Shown: piece after piece, positions 1 to 11,089 of the stretch
Layout: every line of letters starts with the position of its first letter
Numbering within the stretch: the first letter of the stretch is position 1
Source of the DNA: Chaetoderma sp. LZ-2023a
Taxonomy: Eukaryota; Mollusca; Caudofoveata; Chaetodermatida; Chaetodermatidae
Direction: 5' to 3'
DNA length: 64,000 nt
Assembly: GCA_034401795.1 (NCBI GenBank)
Contig: CM067369.1
Location: forward strand, 189,105,328-189,169,327
Made by a program: the position numbers and the translations under genes
Notes under the pieces: generated by a model
Databases searched by the model: none
Seen by the model: the letters and a program-made list of their open reading frames with translations, nothing else
Told to the model about the DNA's origin: nothing

Positions 1-870
1 CTTCTGAGGCCTCTGTGATTCAGGTCACAGATTTCTTGTTTTCCTCTTTGATCAGAAGAAGCTGTCCGTTTAACCTGTTAGTGTCTATCGTTTTAGCCTG
101 GACTCTTTTGTCACATGTCTACTTAATCCTTCGGTTCAGATCAGTAACATTTCACGATCTCTTTAAGGTTTTGGGAAATTCTCACCCTCCCTTCAGAAAC
201 CCAGATTCTATTTTGGAATCTATCCCTTGTACTTCAGGTTCTAGCTGGTAAACTCTTTGATCCTTTAGGATCTGTTTGTTTAAAACATCTCACTCTGAGG
301 GCAGTCTTTTTACTAGCAGTAGCTTCAGCTAGCCGTCTCTGAAATTCATGCCGTATCTGCTGATTTGGATAGTTTCAAGTTACAGGTTTTAGCATTATCC
401 TCTATCCTAGGTCTGAATTTCTGTCCAATACTCATTTAAGTTTTTAGGTAAACCCATCATATTTCATAAGTTTTCTACTTTATCTCCAGATGACTCTGTC
501 TGGTTCCCTGTTAGGGCTCTCAATATTTACAAATTCCGTTCTGCTTGCAAACGATCCGACGATAGACATCTTTGGGTTACATTTGCAGAAGGTGTTGATC
601 GTCCTTCCTCTTTAACTACTTTTTCACGTTGGTTCTTTGACGCCATCAAAATTTGCCATGAGTTAGCTTCCCCTGTGTCAATGCTTTAGTCCCTAAGGCC
701 CATGATGTTAGGGACCTTGCCACCTCTTGTGCCCCTTTTTAATGGATCTTCTCTTGATGATATCATGCAAGTAGCTAATTGGACATCAGACAATACTTTT
801 ATTAATTTCTATCTTAAAGAGATTCTGGTCCTTCTTCTTTCTTCTATAAGAATATTCAGAAGGTAGCTTC
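1..870 (+). pseudogene. Decayed DIRS-type tyrosine recombinase (retrotransposon 3' part)
   Basis: Shifting between + strand frames recovers the order of motifs of a DIRS-type tyrosine recombinase: LAVASASR followed (after a frame change) by SEIHAVSADLDSF near 310-375, LWVTFAEGVDRPSS near 570-610, AHDVRDLAT with the family's HxxR signature near 698-725, and NTFINFYLKEI with the candidate nucleophilic tyrosine near 795-825. DIRS elements use such a recombinase in place of a DDE integrase. The frame is broken at least at the SR/SE junction, by a stop after SPVSML and after CAPF, so this is a dead copy. The reverse transcriptase part would lie upstream of the window. The call rests on motif order and remembered family patterns; no alignment was run. 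Confidence 0.6.
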
Positions 871-1300
871 AGGGATCATGACTCATATTCCTTCTTCATT
901 ATCATCTTCCCTCGCTTCATCATCTTCATTAGTGTATGGGTGTTATTTGTGGTGAGTGTGAGTACATTAAACCTTTCTCATGTGTATCTCACCTTTTTCA
1001 AATCATCTCTTTCATCTCTGTTTATATTCATTTACTTCATTCTTGCATGATCATCTCTTCTGTCCTGTCGTGCTAGGGTCGTTCAAGGACCCGCTTTTCC
1101 TTTCTCCTCCTTTCTTCTGTACCCTTCTATTAGGGTTACTTATGATAGTAATTCGAGGGGTTATTATCATTTGTAGTATCTTTCTCTACTTGTTATTACT
1201 AACTGCGTGATCATTCTTTCTATTTTTTACATCAAGTTTACTAAAAAAAGTCGTCTCCCTCCCGGCTTTGTTCAATGTTGAAATCTGTGTTTGAGCAATA

Positions 1301-1600
1301 GTAATGCAAGGAGGTAGGTTGTGATGTAATAACAACGACAAGACGACCCGCAGGCTCTGGTCTTATGTTTTACTAATTACATGTACCTACATCCTTGCAT
1401 TACAGCCCACCTTGAGCCTCCCCTCTGTGAAATTATTTTTAAACACAATTTATCCAGCAAACATTGGCTGTAAAAAATTCATCTTACTACGCTTCCCTGC
1501 AGAGAAGGAAAGCAATATTAATAGTAATGCAAGGAGGTAGGTATATGTAATTAGTAAAACATAAGACCAGACCCTGCGGGTCGTCTGGTCGATCTAGTTC
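1301..1600. repeat. Inverted repeat arms at the DIRS element end
   Basis: GTAATGCAAGGAGGTAGGT at 1301 is repeated at 1524. The sequence 1336-1403 is nearly the reverse complement of 1524-1591, including the GACCAGA..CTGCGGGTCGTC portion. A 120-bp spacer separates the arms. Placement just downstream of the recombinase remnant fits the split inverted ends and internal complementary region of DIRS elements, although a small independent foldback element is possible. Confidence 0.55.
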
Positions 1601-1714
1601 ATTCTGAATACTTAGGAGCACTCTTTAAGTGGGCTAATAAATATGAATTTGCTGAATATTTTGAGAATAATTTATGTGAAAGCTCTTACTGACTAAATCA
1701 TCTATCACTTTCTG

Positions 1715-1960
1715 TTAACCCTTTAATGACTAAATTTGTTAAAAAAATTAAAATATTCACTTGTTAAATGTCCATTTGTAGGCCAAGAGAAGACTGTTTT
1801 TCAAAATTTGCCTCAGTAATGACTGGCTCGCTTATCGAGCCAGTCATTTCAGTGGTAAAATTTCATACTTCTCGTCTTCCCTTGGCCTGCAAATGCGCAT
1901 TCCTAAAGAGCACTACAGAGGCCGGTTTTTGCAGACTACGTCGTAAAATGGTTAAATTAT
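1715..1960. repeat. Family A palindromic MITE, copy 1
   Basis: Family A runs from TTAACCCTTTAATG to a reversed CCATTAAAGGGTTAA end. Its arms carry TGTCCATTTGCAG, then AGAAGACTATTTTTG, then TTTACCACTGGAATG, and meet at a centre reading GACTGGCTCGATAACCGAGC. The whole unit is an imperfect 200-250 bp inverted repeat with no coding capacity. This copy reads GACTGGCTCGCTTATCGAGC at its centre. Confidence 0.85.
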
Positions 1961-2181
1961 CTAAATAGCGTGTAGTGACTACATGTACATGAATACCTGT
2001 TATTGTAAATACCATTATACATGGCAGGCCACGAAAATTACACGTTCCTGCGGTCCGGGGAAACCACTTTTTACTGTAGGGCAATGAAATTTTAACACAC
2101 TGGTTGCCCTGGGAGACAACCTAGATAATTTGTTATTTTCAGGGCCTGTATATGTACACATGGTATTTATTCTATTTAGTC

Positions 2182-2357
2182 TTAACCATTTAACACTCAA
2201 ACATGTGTCAAATTTGTTCAAGAAAATTTGAATTTTCTCACAGAAAATATCCATTTGCAGACTGAGAGAACTGTTTTTGAAAATTTACCACTGCAAATGG
2301 ATATTTCTCAAGACCGCTGCAAAAACCATTTTTGGTCTATATGAGGGACAAAGGGTG
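2182..2357. repeat. Family A MITE, copy 2, centre deleted
   Basis: Both family A arms are present but the hairpin centre is missing: TTTACCACTGCAAATGGATA joins the left arm directly to the outer right arm. It looks like an internal deletion derivative. Confidence 0.7.
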
Positions 2358-2698
2358 AATATAATGGTTGAGTTGGTATGGACAAGGATTCTATAGTCTG
2401 TGAAGCTTACAAAAACACATATTTTCCAAAGGATTTACAGAAATGGGCAACCTGGAAGTAGTCGGGCAACCTAATTGAAATGTCGTAATTGCCCTGGGGG
2501 GGGGGGGGGGGTTGTTTGTAAAACAATATTTTTCTAATTTTCGAGCCCTGCATGGATATAGAATGGCATGGCCTCATATCAAATGTGGAGATGTCTTGTA
2601 ATTATCTTTATTCTATGGAGGCATTACCTGAATACCATGACCTCAAGCAGGTGCTATTTTCCCCATGCATGATATGATATTCATTATTGCCTTAAAAT

Positions 2699-2920
2699 AT
2701 TAACCCTTTAACACTCATATCAGCCAAAAACGACTTCTGCAGTAGCCTTGAGAAATGTTCATTTGCAGACCAAAAGATTTTTGAAAATTTACCACGAATG
2801 ACTGGCTCGATAACCGAGCCAGTCATTCCAATGGTAAATTGTCAAAAATAGTCTGCAAATGGATATTTTCTATGAGAAAATTTAAATTTTCTTGAATAAA
2901 TTTGAGGGTTAAAGGGTTAA
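2699..2920. repeat. Family A MITE, copy 3
   Basis: Full-length family A copy with TTAACCCTTTAACACTC at the left, TTAAAGGGTTAA at the right and a perfect GACTGGCTCGATAACCGAGC centre. Confidence 0.85.
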
Positions 2921-3084
2921 AGCTTCCATTCCACTCTGTACTGTATTCATATTTTATATCTCGATAAAATAAATTCTGAGAGGATCTGAACAGCGTTTAA
3001 ATTTTGATAGTCTTAGACAATCGGATAGAAATTAGTCAAATTAAGAATTACATTGTGCATAAAATTATCAAGACAGCTTGACTA

Positions 3085-3287
3085 TTAACCCTTTCACCTA
3101 CAAATCCATGAAAAACTATATTCTTTACAATATAAAACTTATTATGTTGAATATTTTGAAAATAATTTGACTGGATGCTATAAGGAAACAACGGCTTCCA
3201 ATCAGATTAATTTCAAAATATCCAACAGTTTTCCTGTATTTTAGCATTCAGAATGAGATATGAGCAATTCATCAGTGAAAGGGTTAA
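3085..3287. repeat. Family D palindromic MITE, copy 1
   Basis: Family D starts TTAACCCTTTCACC and ends GTGAAAGGGTTAA. Its centre is a palindrome built from GTTGAATATTTTGAAA, TAATTTGACTGGAAGC and their complements. That core also occurs inside family B, which has different ends. Confidence 0.75.
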
Positions 3288-4094
3288 ATCCTGCACCAGT
3301 GATTATTTTGTTCTAGCCAATTTGACATGTTTGAGAGAATGTGAACGTTTCCCACAATAGAAATAATCTGCTGTCAAATTTGTGCAAATATTCAACACTC
3401 AACAGGCTTCATTAAAATCTCCTGAAATCATCTTTCTTGAAATTCAGAAGGAGAACTTGATTGAGAAGTAGAATCTTTCAATTGTCTAACAACAAGGTGT
3501 GTTTTGATTATATTTTGTTGAGTCGATGACCATGCAGACTGTTTGAAACGAGGGGTGGGGTAGGGCCCAGCGTGGTTTGGCCTAAAAGAAAACCAGTGAC
3601 GGTATCACTAATTAAACCGGTTTAACCTAAAAAACTTTAAGGGGCTAGAATGATCGAAAATAATTTGGAATCTGAAAATATCTTGTTTTCATTAGCTACA
3701 TGTACCGTACATGTATTTTGTGATTTGATAACTGATGTAAATTGCCACGAAATTAGAACGGTAACTGCGTATAACTGTTCACTTCGATGCTATCCATCTC
3801 AAAGTAGTAGTGAAAATAAATAAAATAAATAGTCTGGTTCAAGTGAAGTCGTAAAATTAACACACTAACTACTAAAATGTAGATTTTCCACACTGTTATT
3901 AGGTCACTATTTTCAAAAGCATAGGAAAATCTGGGGAGGGGGGGTTCAGTGCCTATGTTAGTTATGATTTGGTTCTTCGTTGTCTGATTTTTTTTTCCCC
4001 AGTGGTCCTTTACTCTTGATGTCTACCCGTGATATCAGTTCATCTGAGATATGGTTCTCTGGGGAGGATATTAAATTTTCTGATGGCTCTTGCT
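3288..4094. other. Non-coding, upstream of the first XKR exon seen
   Basis: No supported exon, RNA gene or complete repeat was found. The stretch is AT-rich with TACATGTA words (around 3700-3720) and a short poly-G run near 3940. An upstream XKR exon ending in phase 1 was looked for here and not recognised. Confidence 0.5.
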
Positions 4095-4335
4095 TTAACC
4101 CATTAATAGTCGAGATTGGTCAAGAAAATTAATATATAACATTTGCTTATAGAATGTTCATTTGTAGACCAAGTTTGAAGAGGATTTTAGAAATTTTAGC
4201 ACGGAGATGTCGCAGGGCTAAATTATCAAATCAGTCAATCCAGTGGTAACATTTAAAAAATAGTCTTCTTTGTCTGCAAATGGACATTTTTCAAGACAAC
4301 TGCAGAGGCTAGTTTTGGCTGGATTGACTATTATA
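4095..4335. repeat. Family A MITE, copy 4
   Basis: Decayed full-length copy with TTAACCCATTAATAG at the left. Its right end lies only about 46 bp upstream of the first recognised XKR exon, so it abuts the acceptor region. Confidence 0.75.
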
Positions 4336-4381
4336 CATGTAAAATTAAAACAGAGATTTGTATGTATTTCTATGCTTTCAG

Positions 4382-4571
4382 ATGTGCTGTTAACCGGTCA
4401 CTATTACCTGTCTGGTCAGATGACATGGGCGACCTTGACATTCGTATTCACTATTGTACCTACAGTCATCCTGCAGATTTTTAGTCTGTGCTGGTATGGG
4501 GCTGAAGGACCATTATATCCGAAAACATTCAAGGCATTATCGCATCTGTTCCTTATCGCACCTTTGCAAAG
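4382..4571 (+). CDS. XKR: XK-related protein, exon 1 of those visible
   Basis: This exon encodes the second transmembrane region of an XK-related protein. Residues DVLLTGHYYLSG are followed by the hydrophobic stretch MTWATLTFVFTIVPTVILQI, then FSLCWYG, matching the vertebrate XKR pattern (DVGTD..Y...G.Y...LTL.F...P...VQIFS.RW). XKR proteins are plasma-membrane proteins; several vertebrate members are phospholipid scramblases that expose phosphatidylserine, some activated by caspase cleavage, and worm CED-8 belongs to the family. The acceptor is TATGCTTTCAG. The exon begins with two bases of a codon (G|AT, Asp) and ends CAAAG|GTAGGT in phase 2, which joins exactly to the next exon as Arg. The preceding exon with the start Met was not found and probably lies upstream of the window. 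Confidence 0.88.
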
Positions 4572-4608
4572 GTAGGTTTAGTTCTAGTTAGTTTAACTAT
4601 ATTGTTAG

Positions 4609-4730
4609 TTAACCCTTACCACTCTGATGTCAATATTCTAGATCTTTTACTGTCAGTAGTAAAGAAACATCTTCCACCAAATTTTTTGAAAATGAGCACC
4701 AGTTCATCTCGTAATTTAATTTAACCCTTT
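4609..4730. repeat. Family F repeat, copy 1
   Basis: Bounded by TTAACCCTTACCACTCTGAT and TTTAACCCTTT. It contains CATCTTCCACCAAATTTTTT and resembles the longer copy at about 17700-17905. It is short and degenerate. Confidence 0.5.
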
Positions 4731-4854
4731 CAGGCCATGATATTTGGAAAATCTGCAGAACCTAATAATAGGTTACGGGTATTTCTTTCACGTAACCAAT
4801 AGTTCAGATAGGTGCCAGTCATTCGCATAAACTCATTGGTTGGCTACTTAATAT

Positions 4855-6372
4855 ACTGAACCAAAGAAGTTTAGCAACACTGAGAATATTACTGTATAAA
4901 TGTTATTTAACAAAAACAATAAATTGATTCAAATATATTATTTAATTGATAGGTCATTTTCCAATTTGAACAACAGTCTCTTGTTACTGTAATGCTAGCA
5001 TCGCGCCTTTAACGCGGCATCATTCAATGGAAGGGTCCAATTTAAATAATGGCACTGAGCTGTCAATACCGGTTGTGACCTCCGCGCGCATTAACCACCG
5101 CCGTACATCGCTTTCTCATGCTTCGAATTAAGCACCTGATGTCACGAAGAGGAATCGCATCCCATTCCTGTAGCAGTGCAGCTTCCAGCTCCCGCACGTT
5201 GTGAAGATGTGGATGGTTCTCACACACCATACGGCCAAGCATGTCCCACACGTGTTCGATAGGAGACAGGTCCGGTGATCGCACTGGCCAGTCCAACACC
5301 GGAACGTTGTTAGCCTCAAGGAAATCACTGGTGACCCTAGCTGAATGAGGATGGGCGTTGTCTTGCTGGAACATAAAGTCTGCATGATGCTGCATAAAAG
5401 GGATGACAACAGGGGTGACAACTTCTTCACAGTAACGTTGAGCCGTTAAATTTCCGCGAATCACAATAAGATCTGTTTTGCCATTTTCATAGATTCCAGC
5501 CCACACCATGACACTGCCTCCACCGAATCTGTCGTGCTGAATGATGTTGGCTGCGTCATACCGTTCTAAACATCGCCAAACCCGTTGCCTACCATCCGCC
5601 ACATCCACACAAAACCTCGAATCATCACTGAACAAAACATGGCTCCATTTTTTAGCAGGGCATCGCTGATGAGTTCTTTCCCATGCAAACCGATTCTCGA
5701 TGTGACGCTTTGTAAGCGGAACAGCAAAAAGTGGACGACGGGCATGCAGTCCAGCATCATGGCGTCTGTTACGCACAGTTTGTGCATGCACCGTAGTGCC
5801 GGTAGCGGTGTGCAAATTACGGGACAGCCGCGGCGCAGTCTCAAACCTCAAATCATCACGACGTCACTAAGTAGCGGTCTTCTCGTGGTACTATTGCTGT
5901 CGGTCTGCCAGATCGTGGTCAGTCATTAACAAGTCCAGTTTCCTGCTCACGTTGGCGGAGACGGGAAATGGTTGAGGCGTGAACATTAAAATGTCGAGCA
6001 ACAGCGCGAACGCTCTTCCCAGCAGCGAGTCTTCCCATTGCTTCATGGCGCTGATTTTTGGGTAGCCCTGGGCGGCGGCCCATATTCGGTAGGGTAAACT
6101 TTTAAGCGTTTTCTGTTAACGTTCGTTATCTGCTTTTGCAATATGGTGAATTTTTGCCTTTGCTACCAGCCAATGTGGGCCAGTGCATGAAAAATGCATT
6201 TTCACATGCAGTAAGCGTGCGGCCAAGAAATGCAAGAAATGATTTGCATTTCTTCATGATCAGCGAGACATTACATTGACGAAACATGCCTGCAAATTTG
6301 GTTATAAATGGACGCATAGTTTTAATACAACAAACCAAACTTCACTATTGCTAAACTTTTTTGGCTATATAT
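4855..6372 (-). mobile_element. Tc1/mariner-type DNA transposon, inactive
   Basis: The element carries a decayed Tc1 transposase on the minus strand. Short inverted ends are visible: CCAAAGAAGTTTAGCAACAC near 4861 against the complement of GCTAAACTTTTTTGG near 6350-6364, each flanked by TATA. It sits in an intron of the XKR gene. A second, outer pair of inverted words (CGTAACCAATAGTTC near 4792; GAACTATTGGTTTGGTTACG near 6535) may mark an older element into which this one inserted. Confidence 0.75.
5063..6038 (-). pseudogene. Tc1-type DD34E transposase, frame broken
   Basis: Reading down from 6038, an N-terminal helix-turn-helix segment (MGRLAAGKSVRAVARHFNVH) is followed in frame by an internal TGA and then a frame change near 5860. 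From about 5851 to 5063 one open frame covers the catalytic part. It has LFSDDSRF (first Asp), FQQDNAHPHSA (second Asp) and SPDLSPIEHVWD (Glu). I count 34 residues between the second Asp and the Glu, the Tc1 DD34E spacing. The protein ends with GGHNRY. All three catalytic acids are intact but the N-terminal DNA-binding part is separated by the lesions, so the copy is probably inactive, though fairly recent. Confidence 0.85.
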
Positions 6373-6571
6373 ACAGCAAAATGATTTTCCAGCCTATTAT
6401 GTGCCCTGTTATAGTCTATGATGCAAACTGAACATGAGTTTGACTATTTTTTCACTTGAAAATAAATCAAGAGCTCATTTTCATGTAACCTAATTTTCGG
6501 TTTGCACTTTGTGATTTTGCGTAACCAACACAGGAACTATTGGTTTGGTTACGCAAAATTTCGAGGTCCGT

Positions 6572-6814
6572 CTTTAATGGTCAAATTTAGTCAAGAAAAT
6601 CAAAATATTCACTTATTGAATGTCAATTATTTTTAGGCTACATGTAAGTGAAGACTGTTTTTGAGAATTTACCACTGGAATGACTGGCTCAATAACCGAG
6701 CCAGTCATTCCAGTGGTAAATTCTCAAAAATAGTCTACTCTTGACATGCAAATTGACATTCCTCAGTACCACTACTGAGGCCTGTTTTGGCCGGCTTGAC
6801 CATTAAAGAGTTAA
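6572..6814. repeat. Family A MITE, copy 5
   Basis: Near-perfect palindrome centred on GACTGGCTCAATAACCGAGC, ending CATTAAAGAGTTAA. It lies in the first visible XKR intron. Confidence 0.85.
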
Positions 6815-6865
6815 AACTTAGTCATAACATCAGAGGGATAAGTGCTAAAGCAGACTGTGTTATAA

Positions 6866-7098
6866 TTAACCCTTTAGTACATAACTTTGTTCAAGAAAAG
6901 TAAAATTATCTGAAAGAAAATGCCCATTTGTATGTATTAAGAGAATTTTTTTTTTTAATTTCATGTGTCGGAACGATTGTTACGGTAACAGCATAATTCA
7001 ATCCTATTGTAAATTTTCAAAAATAATCTTGGTCTGCAAATGGACATTCCTCAAGACCACTACGTAAGCCAGTTTTGGCCGGTTTGACCATTTACCAA
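6866..7098. repeat. Family A MITE, copy 6, decayed centre
   Basis: Outer arms are recognisable (TTAACCCTTTAGTAC; TCTGCAAATGGACATTCC) but the central GACTGGCTC palindrome is replaced by unrelated sequence. Confidence 0.65.
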
Positions 7099-7546
7099 GT
7101 TTATTGGTAATCAATAAATTTGCTAACTGAGATTTGTTATTATAGAAATTTTATTTACAGTCAGACAGTCACAACAGTGTCACTTAAATACACCAAATGA
7201 GCACATTAATTTGTAACTAATTCATCAATCATATTCAGATACATGTATGGCTATGCACAACAGATTGAACACATTTTTGTACCCAGCCAAAGAAGGCAGA
7301 ATCCTATTCAAACCGATAGTGACACATGACTGATACAAAATTCAACTCTTGAAAATTGGTTTCGGAATGATAGCTTTCTCGGATCCGTTTGAAGCTCCAT
7401 CTAGGTCCATGACAACGATTGAAGCATGTTTGAGGGAGAGGCTTCTCAGCATGGACGATACATATAACCTGAAATTCAGTTGAGTTATAAATGTTAAGGA
7501 CAAACCTTAGCTCACTCTCTTACCAATATGAGCAATTGCAGTTTCC

Positions 7547-7788
7547 TTAACCATTTAGTGATCATACAGGCGAAAACCAATCTCTGCTATTGTCTTGTGG
7601 AATGTCCATTTACAGGCCAAGAGAAAAGAATTTCTGAAAATTTACCACTGGAATGGCTGGCTTGATAACCGAGCCAGTCACTCCAGTGATAAGTTTTCCA
7701 AAAGTATATTCTCTTGCCCTGTAAATGGACATTCAATAAGAAAATAATTAAATTTTTTCTTGACCAAATTTGATCAGTAAAGGGTTAA
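7547..7788. repeat. Family A MITE, copy 7
   Basis: Full-length copy, TTAACCATTTAGTGATC to AGTAAAGGGTTAA. The centre reads GGCTGGCTTGATAACCGAGC. Confidence 0.85.
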
Positions 7789-9103
7789 GACATCATCATG
7801 GCTGTGTATACTACAGTACCACTCAGATATAACATAGAGTGTAATCGAGCACCTATGGTGTGAGCGAAATATGCATGTTCTTGCGAATAAAATTACCAAT
7901 CGTCTCGTTATAGTGTCAAATCACTCGCATGCCACTTGCACTACAATTTTTTTAAAAGAGTATTAAATTTTATTTGAGACAGTCGCGATCATTGCATGCC
8001 AAACAACAAATCGCTGGGTGTTAACCGAGACTATTTTTATAGCGAGAATTTACATCGACCAACATAAAATAATCCAAAACGGAATCAGACTTATAACAAG
8101 ATTTCACGAATGCCAGAAAAATTAATGAGCTAGCGGCTTCTTATGTTGGTGGGCCAAATTAAATCTCTTGTGATTGGAGGCGTTCCACTAAACTACATGT
8201 GACGGCATATGTAATATACGAGAAGGCCTCCTAAATACGAACAGATTTTGTAACTTCGCGATTGTCAATATCGCAAATTAATATAATATTATTATGTACA
8301 GAAGATAATGTTTTTAAAACAGTTTGAGTAATAATTTCATTATATCCTAATCAACAAATGTATTCCACAACATATTTATTGGCGAGATTTTTGTTGCACT
8401 TAGGTAATTTAGTTAACCACGATTAAAATTAACTAGTCGCAGCTGTTTATGTGCAGCCTCAGCAGTACTGTAACTTAGTGAGTGCCCTGATGCAAATGCA
8501 CTTGAAAATCAGTAAGGGCATTTGGATATCAAAAGTCAGGTGCCCTCATAAGCATGCACATTTTTGGTGTTTGTGAAAAATATCAGTGCCTTGAATATTT
8601 ATAAACCGATAGTTTGTTGATTTTTATCTGATATCATGACATAATACAAATGCAATTCCAGAATCATTGTCACACTGAATGTTGATAAATTCAATGACTA
8701 TTATTTTATAATAATGCAAGAATGTGTACTGATTTATTATATGACATATTGGAATGTGGGCAGTCTAACCTCATTGAGGGCACTCTGTTTAATTTTTACC
8801 ATGCCCTGATTGCATTCACCTCAAAGCGCTAAGTTACAGCATTAGCAGGTAGTAGTCACGGGATAGTCTCAGATGATTTGCATGTGAATGTAAGATTCAA
8901 ACACGCCTTAATCTCATTTTTTATCCCGATATAGTCGAGATTTATTTTAAGTTATTTTTTATCAGTACTGTACATGTAATTTGCGCTGTTGTTGAGGCCT
9001 TGTTGATAATGTAAGTTCCGTTTAGTATTTTGGAACTAATTTGAATGAAGGTGTTGCTCCATATGTATTGCTTGTAAAATATTCAACCAGATAAGTGATT
9101 GCT
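7789..9103. other. XKR intron sequence without recognised features
   Basis: AT-rich unique-looking sequence. No open frame with splice sites in phase, no tRNA-like fold and no copy of the repeat families described here was seen. Confidence 0.5.
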
Positions 9104-9344
9104 TGAACCCGTTAACACTCATATCAGCAAAAACATGGCTTTTGTAGTGGTCTTAAGATATGTCCATTTGCAGATCAAGAGAAGACTATTTTTGAAAATT
9201 TACCACTGGAATGACTGGCTCGATAACCGAGCCAGTCAGTCCAGTGGTAAATTTTCAAAAATAGTCTTCTCTTGGTCTGCAAATGAACATTTTCTATGAG
9301 AAAATTGAAATTTTAAAAAACTAATTCACGGGCTCACGGTTAAT
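9104..9344. repeat. Family A MITE, copy 8
   Basis: Near-perfect palindrome centred on GACTGGCTCGATAACCGAGC, ending about 65 bp upstream of XKR exon 2. Confidence 0.85.
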
Positions 9345-9410
9345 CCTATATTCTGTCTCAATGTACAGATTGTGTGTGTGTTTTCATTGTCATTAGCTTA
9401 TCTATTTCAG

Positions 9411-9601
9411 GTACGCACAGGTTATAAGGTATGGCTCTCGTGCACGGAAAACCTGGCTAGCGAGTGACTATAACCGCCTGTATCATGCGCTGCATGACAT
9501 CTACATTCTCAGATTATTTGAAGCATTTCTTGAATGCGCTCCACAGTTATTGATTCAGGTGTACAGCATTATGATCCTTGGTCATGCCAACTGGATTACA
9601 G
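9411..9601 (+). CDS. XKR: XK-related protein, exon 2
   Basis: This exon encodes the segment LQRYAQVIRYGSRA followed by DIYILRLFEAFLECAPQLLI and QVYSIMILGHANWIT. It corresponds to the highly conserved family block (Q..RY.R....; LRL.E.FLE.APQL.LQ) that forms a membrane segment of the scramblase core. The acceptor TCTATTTCAG joins the AG left by exon 1 to make Arg, and the donor ACAG|GTAATA leaves phase 1. The length of 191 bases fits both phases. An upstream family A copy ends about 65 bp before it. A direct join to the exon at 16233 gives the canonical order, while the open block at 12688 offers a second phase-compatible choice. Confidence 0.9.
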
Positions 9602-9663
9602 GTAATATAATGTGTTTGCTGAACTAGTGGTCATTGACCCTGTATGTGTCCCATCCGTCCGTC

Positions 9664-10640
9664 CGCATCTAGTTTCCGCTCAATAACTTCAGTTAGCTTG
9701 AACATTGTTGAATGGATTCATTCCAAATTTGGTATGTCCGCTCCTTATGACAACACCTCGTTGGGGAATGCATATCGACGAAATCTGTCCAGAAACACCA
9801 GAGTTATCCCTCTTGATTTCATAAAAAATCCTAAACTATGTTGTTTCCGCTCGATATCTTCAGTTAGTTTGAATGGGTTCATTCCCAATTTGGAATGTCA
9901 ACTCCTTATGATAGCACCTTGGTGGGGATTGAATATCGACGAAATCTGTCCAGAAACACCGGAGTTATCCCCTTCATTTCATGAAAAATCATAAAATATG
10001 TGGTTTTCGCTCGATAACTTCAGTTAGCTTGAATGGATTCATTCCAAATTTGGAATGTCAGCTTCTTATGACAACACCTCAGTGAGGATTGCATATTGAC
10101 AAATACCGGAGTTATCCCCCTTCAATTCATGAAAAATCGTAAAATATTTGGTTTCCATTCGATAACTTTTGTCGTGAATGGATTCCAAATTTGGAATGTC
10201 CACTCCTTTTGAAAAGACCTCGGTGGGGATTGCATATCCGTGAAAGGTGTCCAAATCCATCAGAGTTATTCCCCTTGATTACTTGAAACATCGTGAAATA
10301 TTTTGTTTCCTTTCGATAACTTCAGTTAGACTGCTGGGATTCATTTCAAATTTGGATATCACCTCCTTATGACAGGACATCGGTGGGGATTGCATATTGG
10401 TAAAAATGTGTCCATAACCATCAGCGTTATCCCCCTTGATTTCTTGAATAATCGTAAAATATTTGGTTTCCGTTTGACAACGTCAGTTAGCATGGATGGA
10501 TTCAATTTAAATTTCGAAAATACATCCCTCTCCATGAGACCTAGACTGGGATTTCATTTTGCCAAAATCTGTCTAATCACAAGAGTAATCCCCCTTGATT
10601 TCTTGAAAGGCCGTACAATATTTGGATTTAAAAAATTGGG
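9664..10640 (+). repeat. Tandem array of about 150-170 bp units, six copies
   Basis: Six degenerate units are marked by GATAACTTCAGTTAGCTTGA or variants at about 9683, 9852, 10013, 10160, 10313 and 10477. Each continues with TTCCAAATTTGGAATGTC, CTTATGACA and AGAGTTATCCCCCTTGATTT. The array is non-coding; open frames across it are broken and reflect the repeat. It begins about 60 bp after exon 2 of the XKR gene. Confidence 0.85.
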
Positions 10641-11089
10641 GTTGTACTAAAAAGCCCTGGTCGGGGGACATGTGACCAGAACTGGTCTTTTATTTTACAG
10701 ATGTTACACTATGTGAGAAATAATATTTTGGATATTTTGAAAAGAATTTGATTGAAATCAATTACTGCTTGAGGCAACAATGGATTTTCAGTCGAAATAC
10801 CGTCAAGATATGCATGTTCAGCGACTTTAGAGTCCAACATCATAGTATTTAAGTTGAAATTTATTTCAAATGACATCAGGGATCCAGAATTTCCCATGTG
10901 GAAGCAGGTGGCATGTGTTGTTACGTTGTGTATTGAGCATATTGCTTTTGCTTATCCTTCACGTTTAATTGACCATATTGGATCTAAACCTACACACTCA
11001 TGAATGGATACAGTTTGCTGATAGTGTTGTCAGCAGGTAAAAGTTCAACGGGACTGTGACTGGGTTTTTTCAACATAAGATTTTTGCAT

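Noticed and set aside
4792..6555. CGTAACCAATAGTTC / GAACTATTGGTTTGGTTACG as the termini of the Tc1 element
   Set aside because: They lie outside the better matched inner pair next to TATA and differ by an insertion, so I treat them as possible remnants of an older element.
9644..10650. Frames in the 150-170 bp array
   Set aside because: The frame changes from unit to unit and stops interrupt it; unit lengths are not kept in multiples of three.
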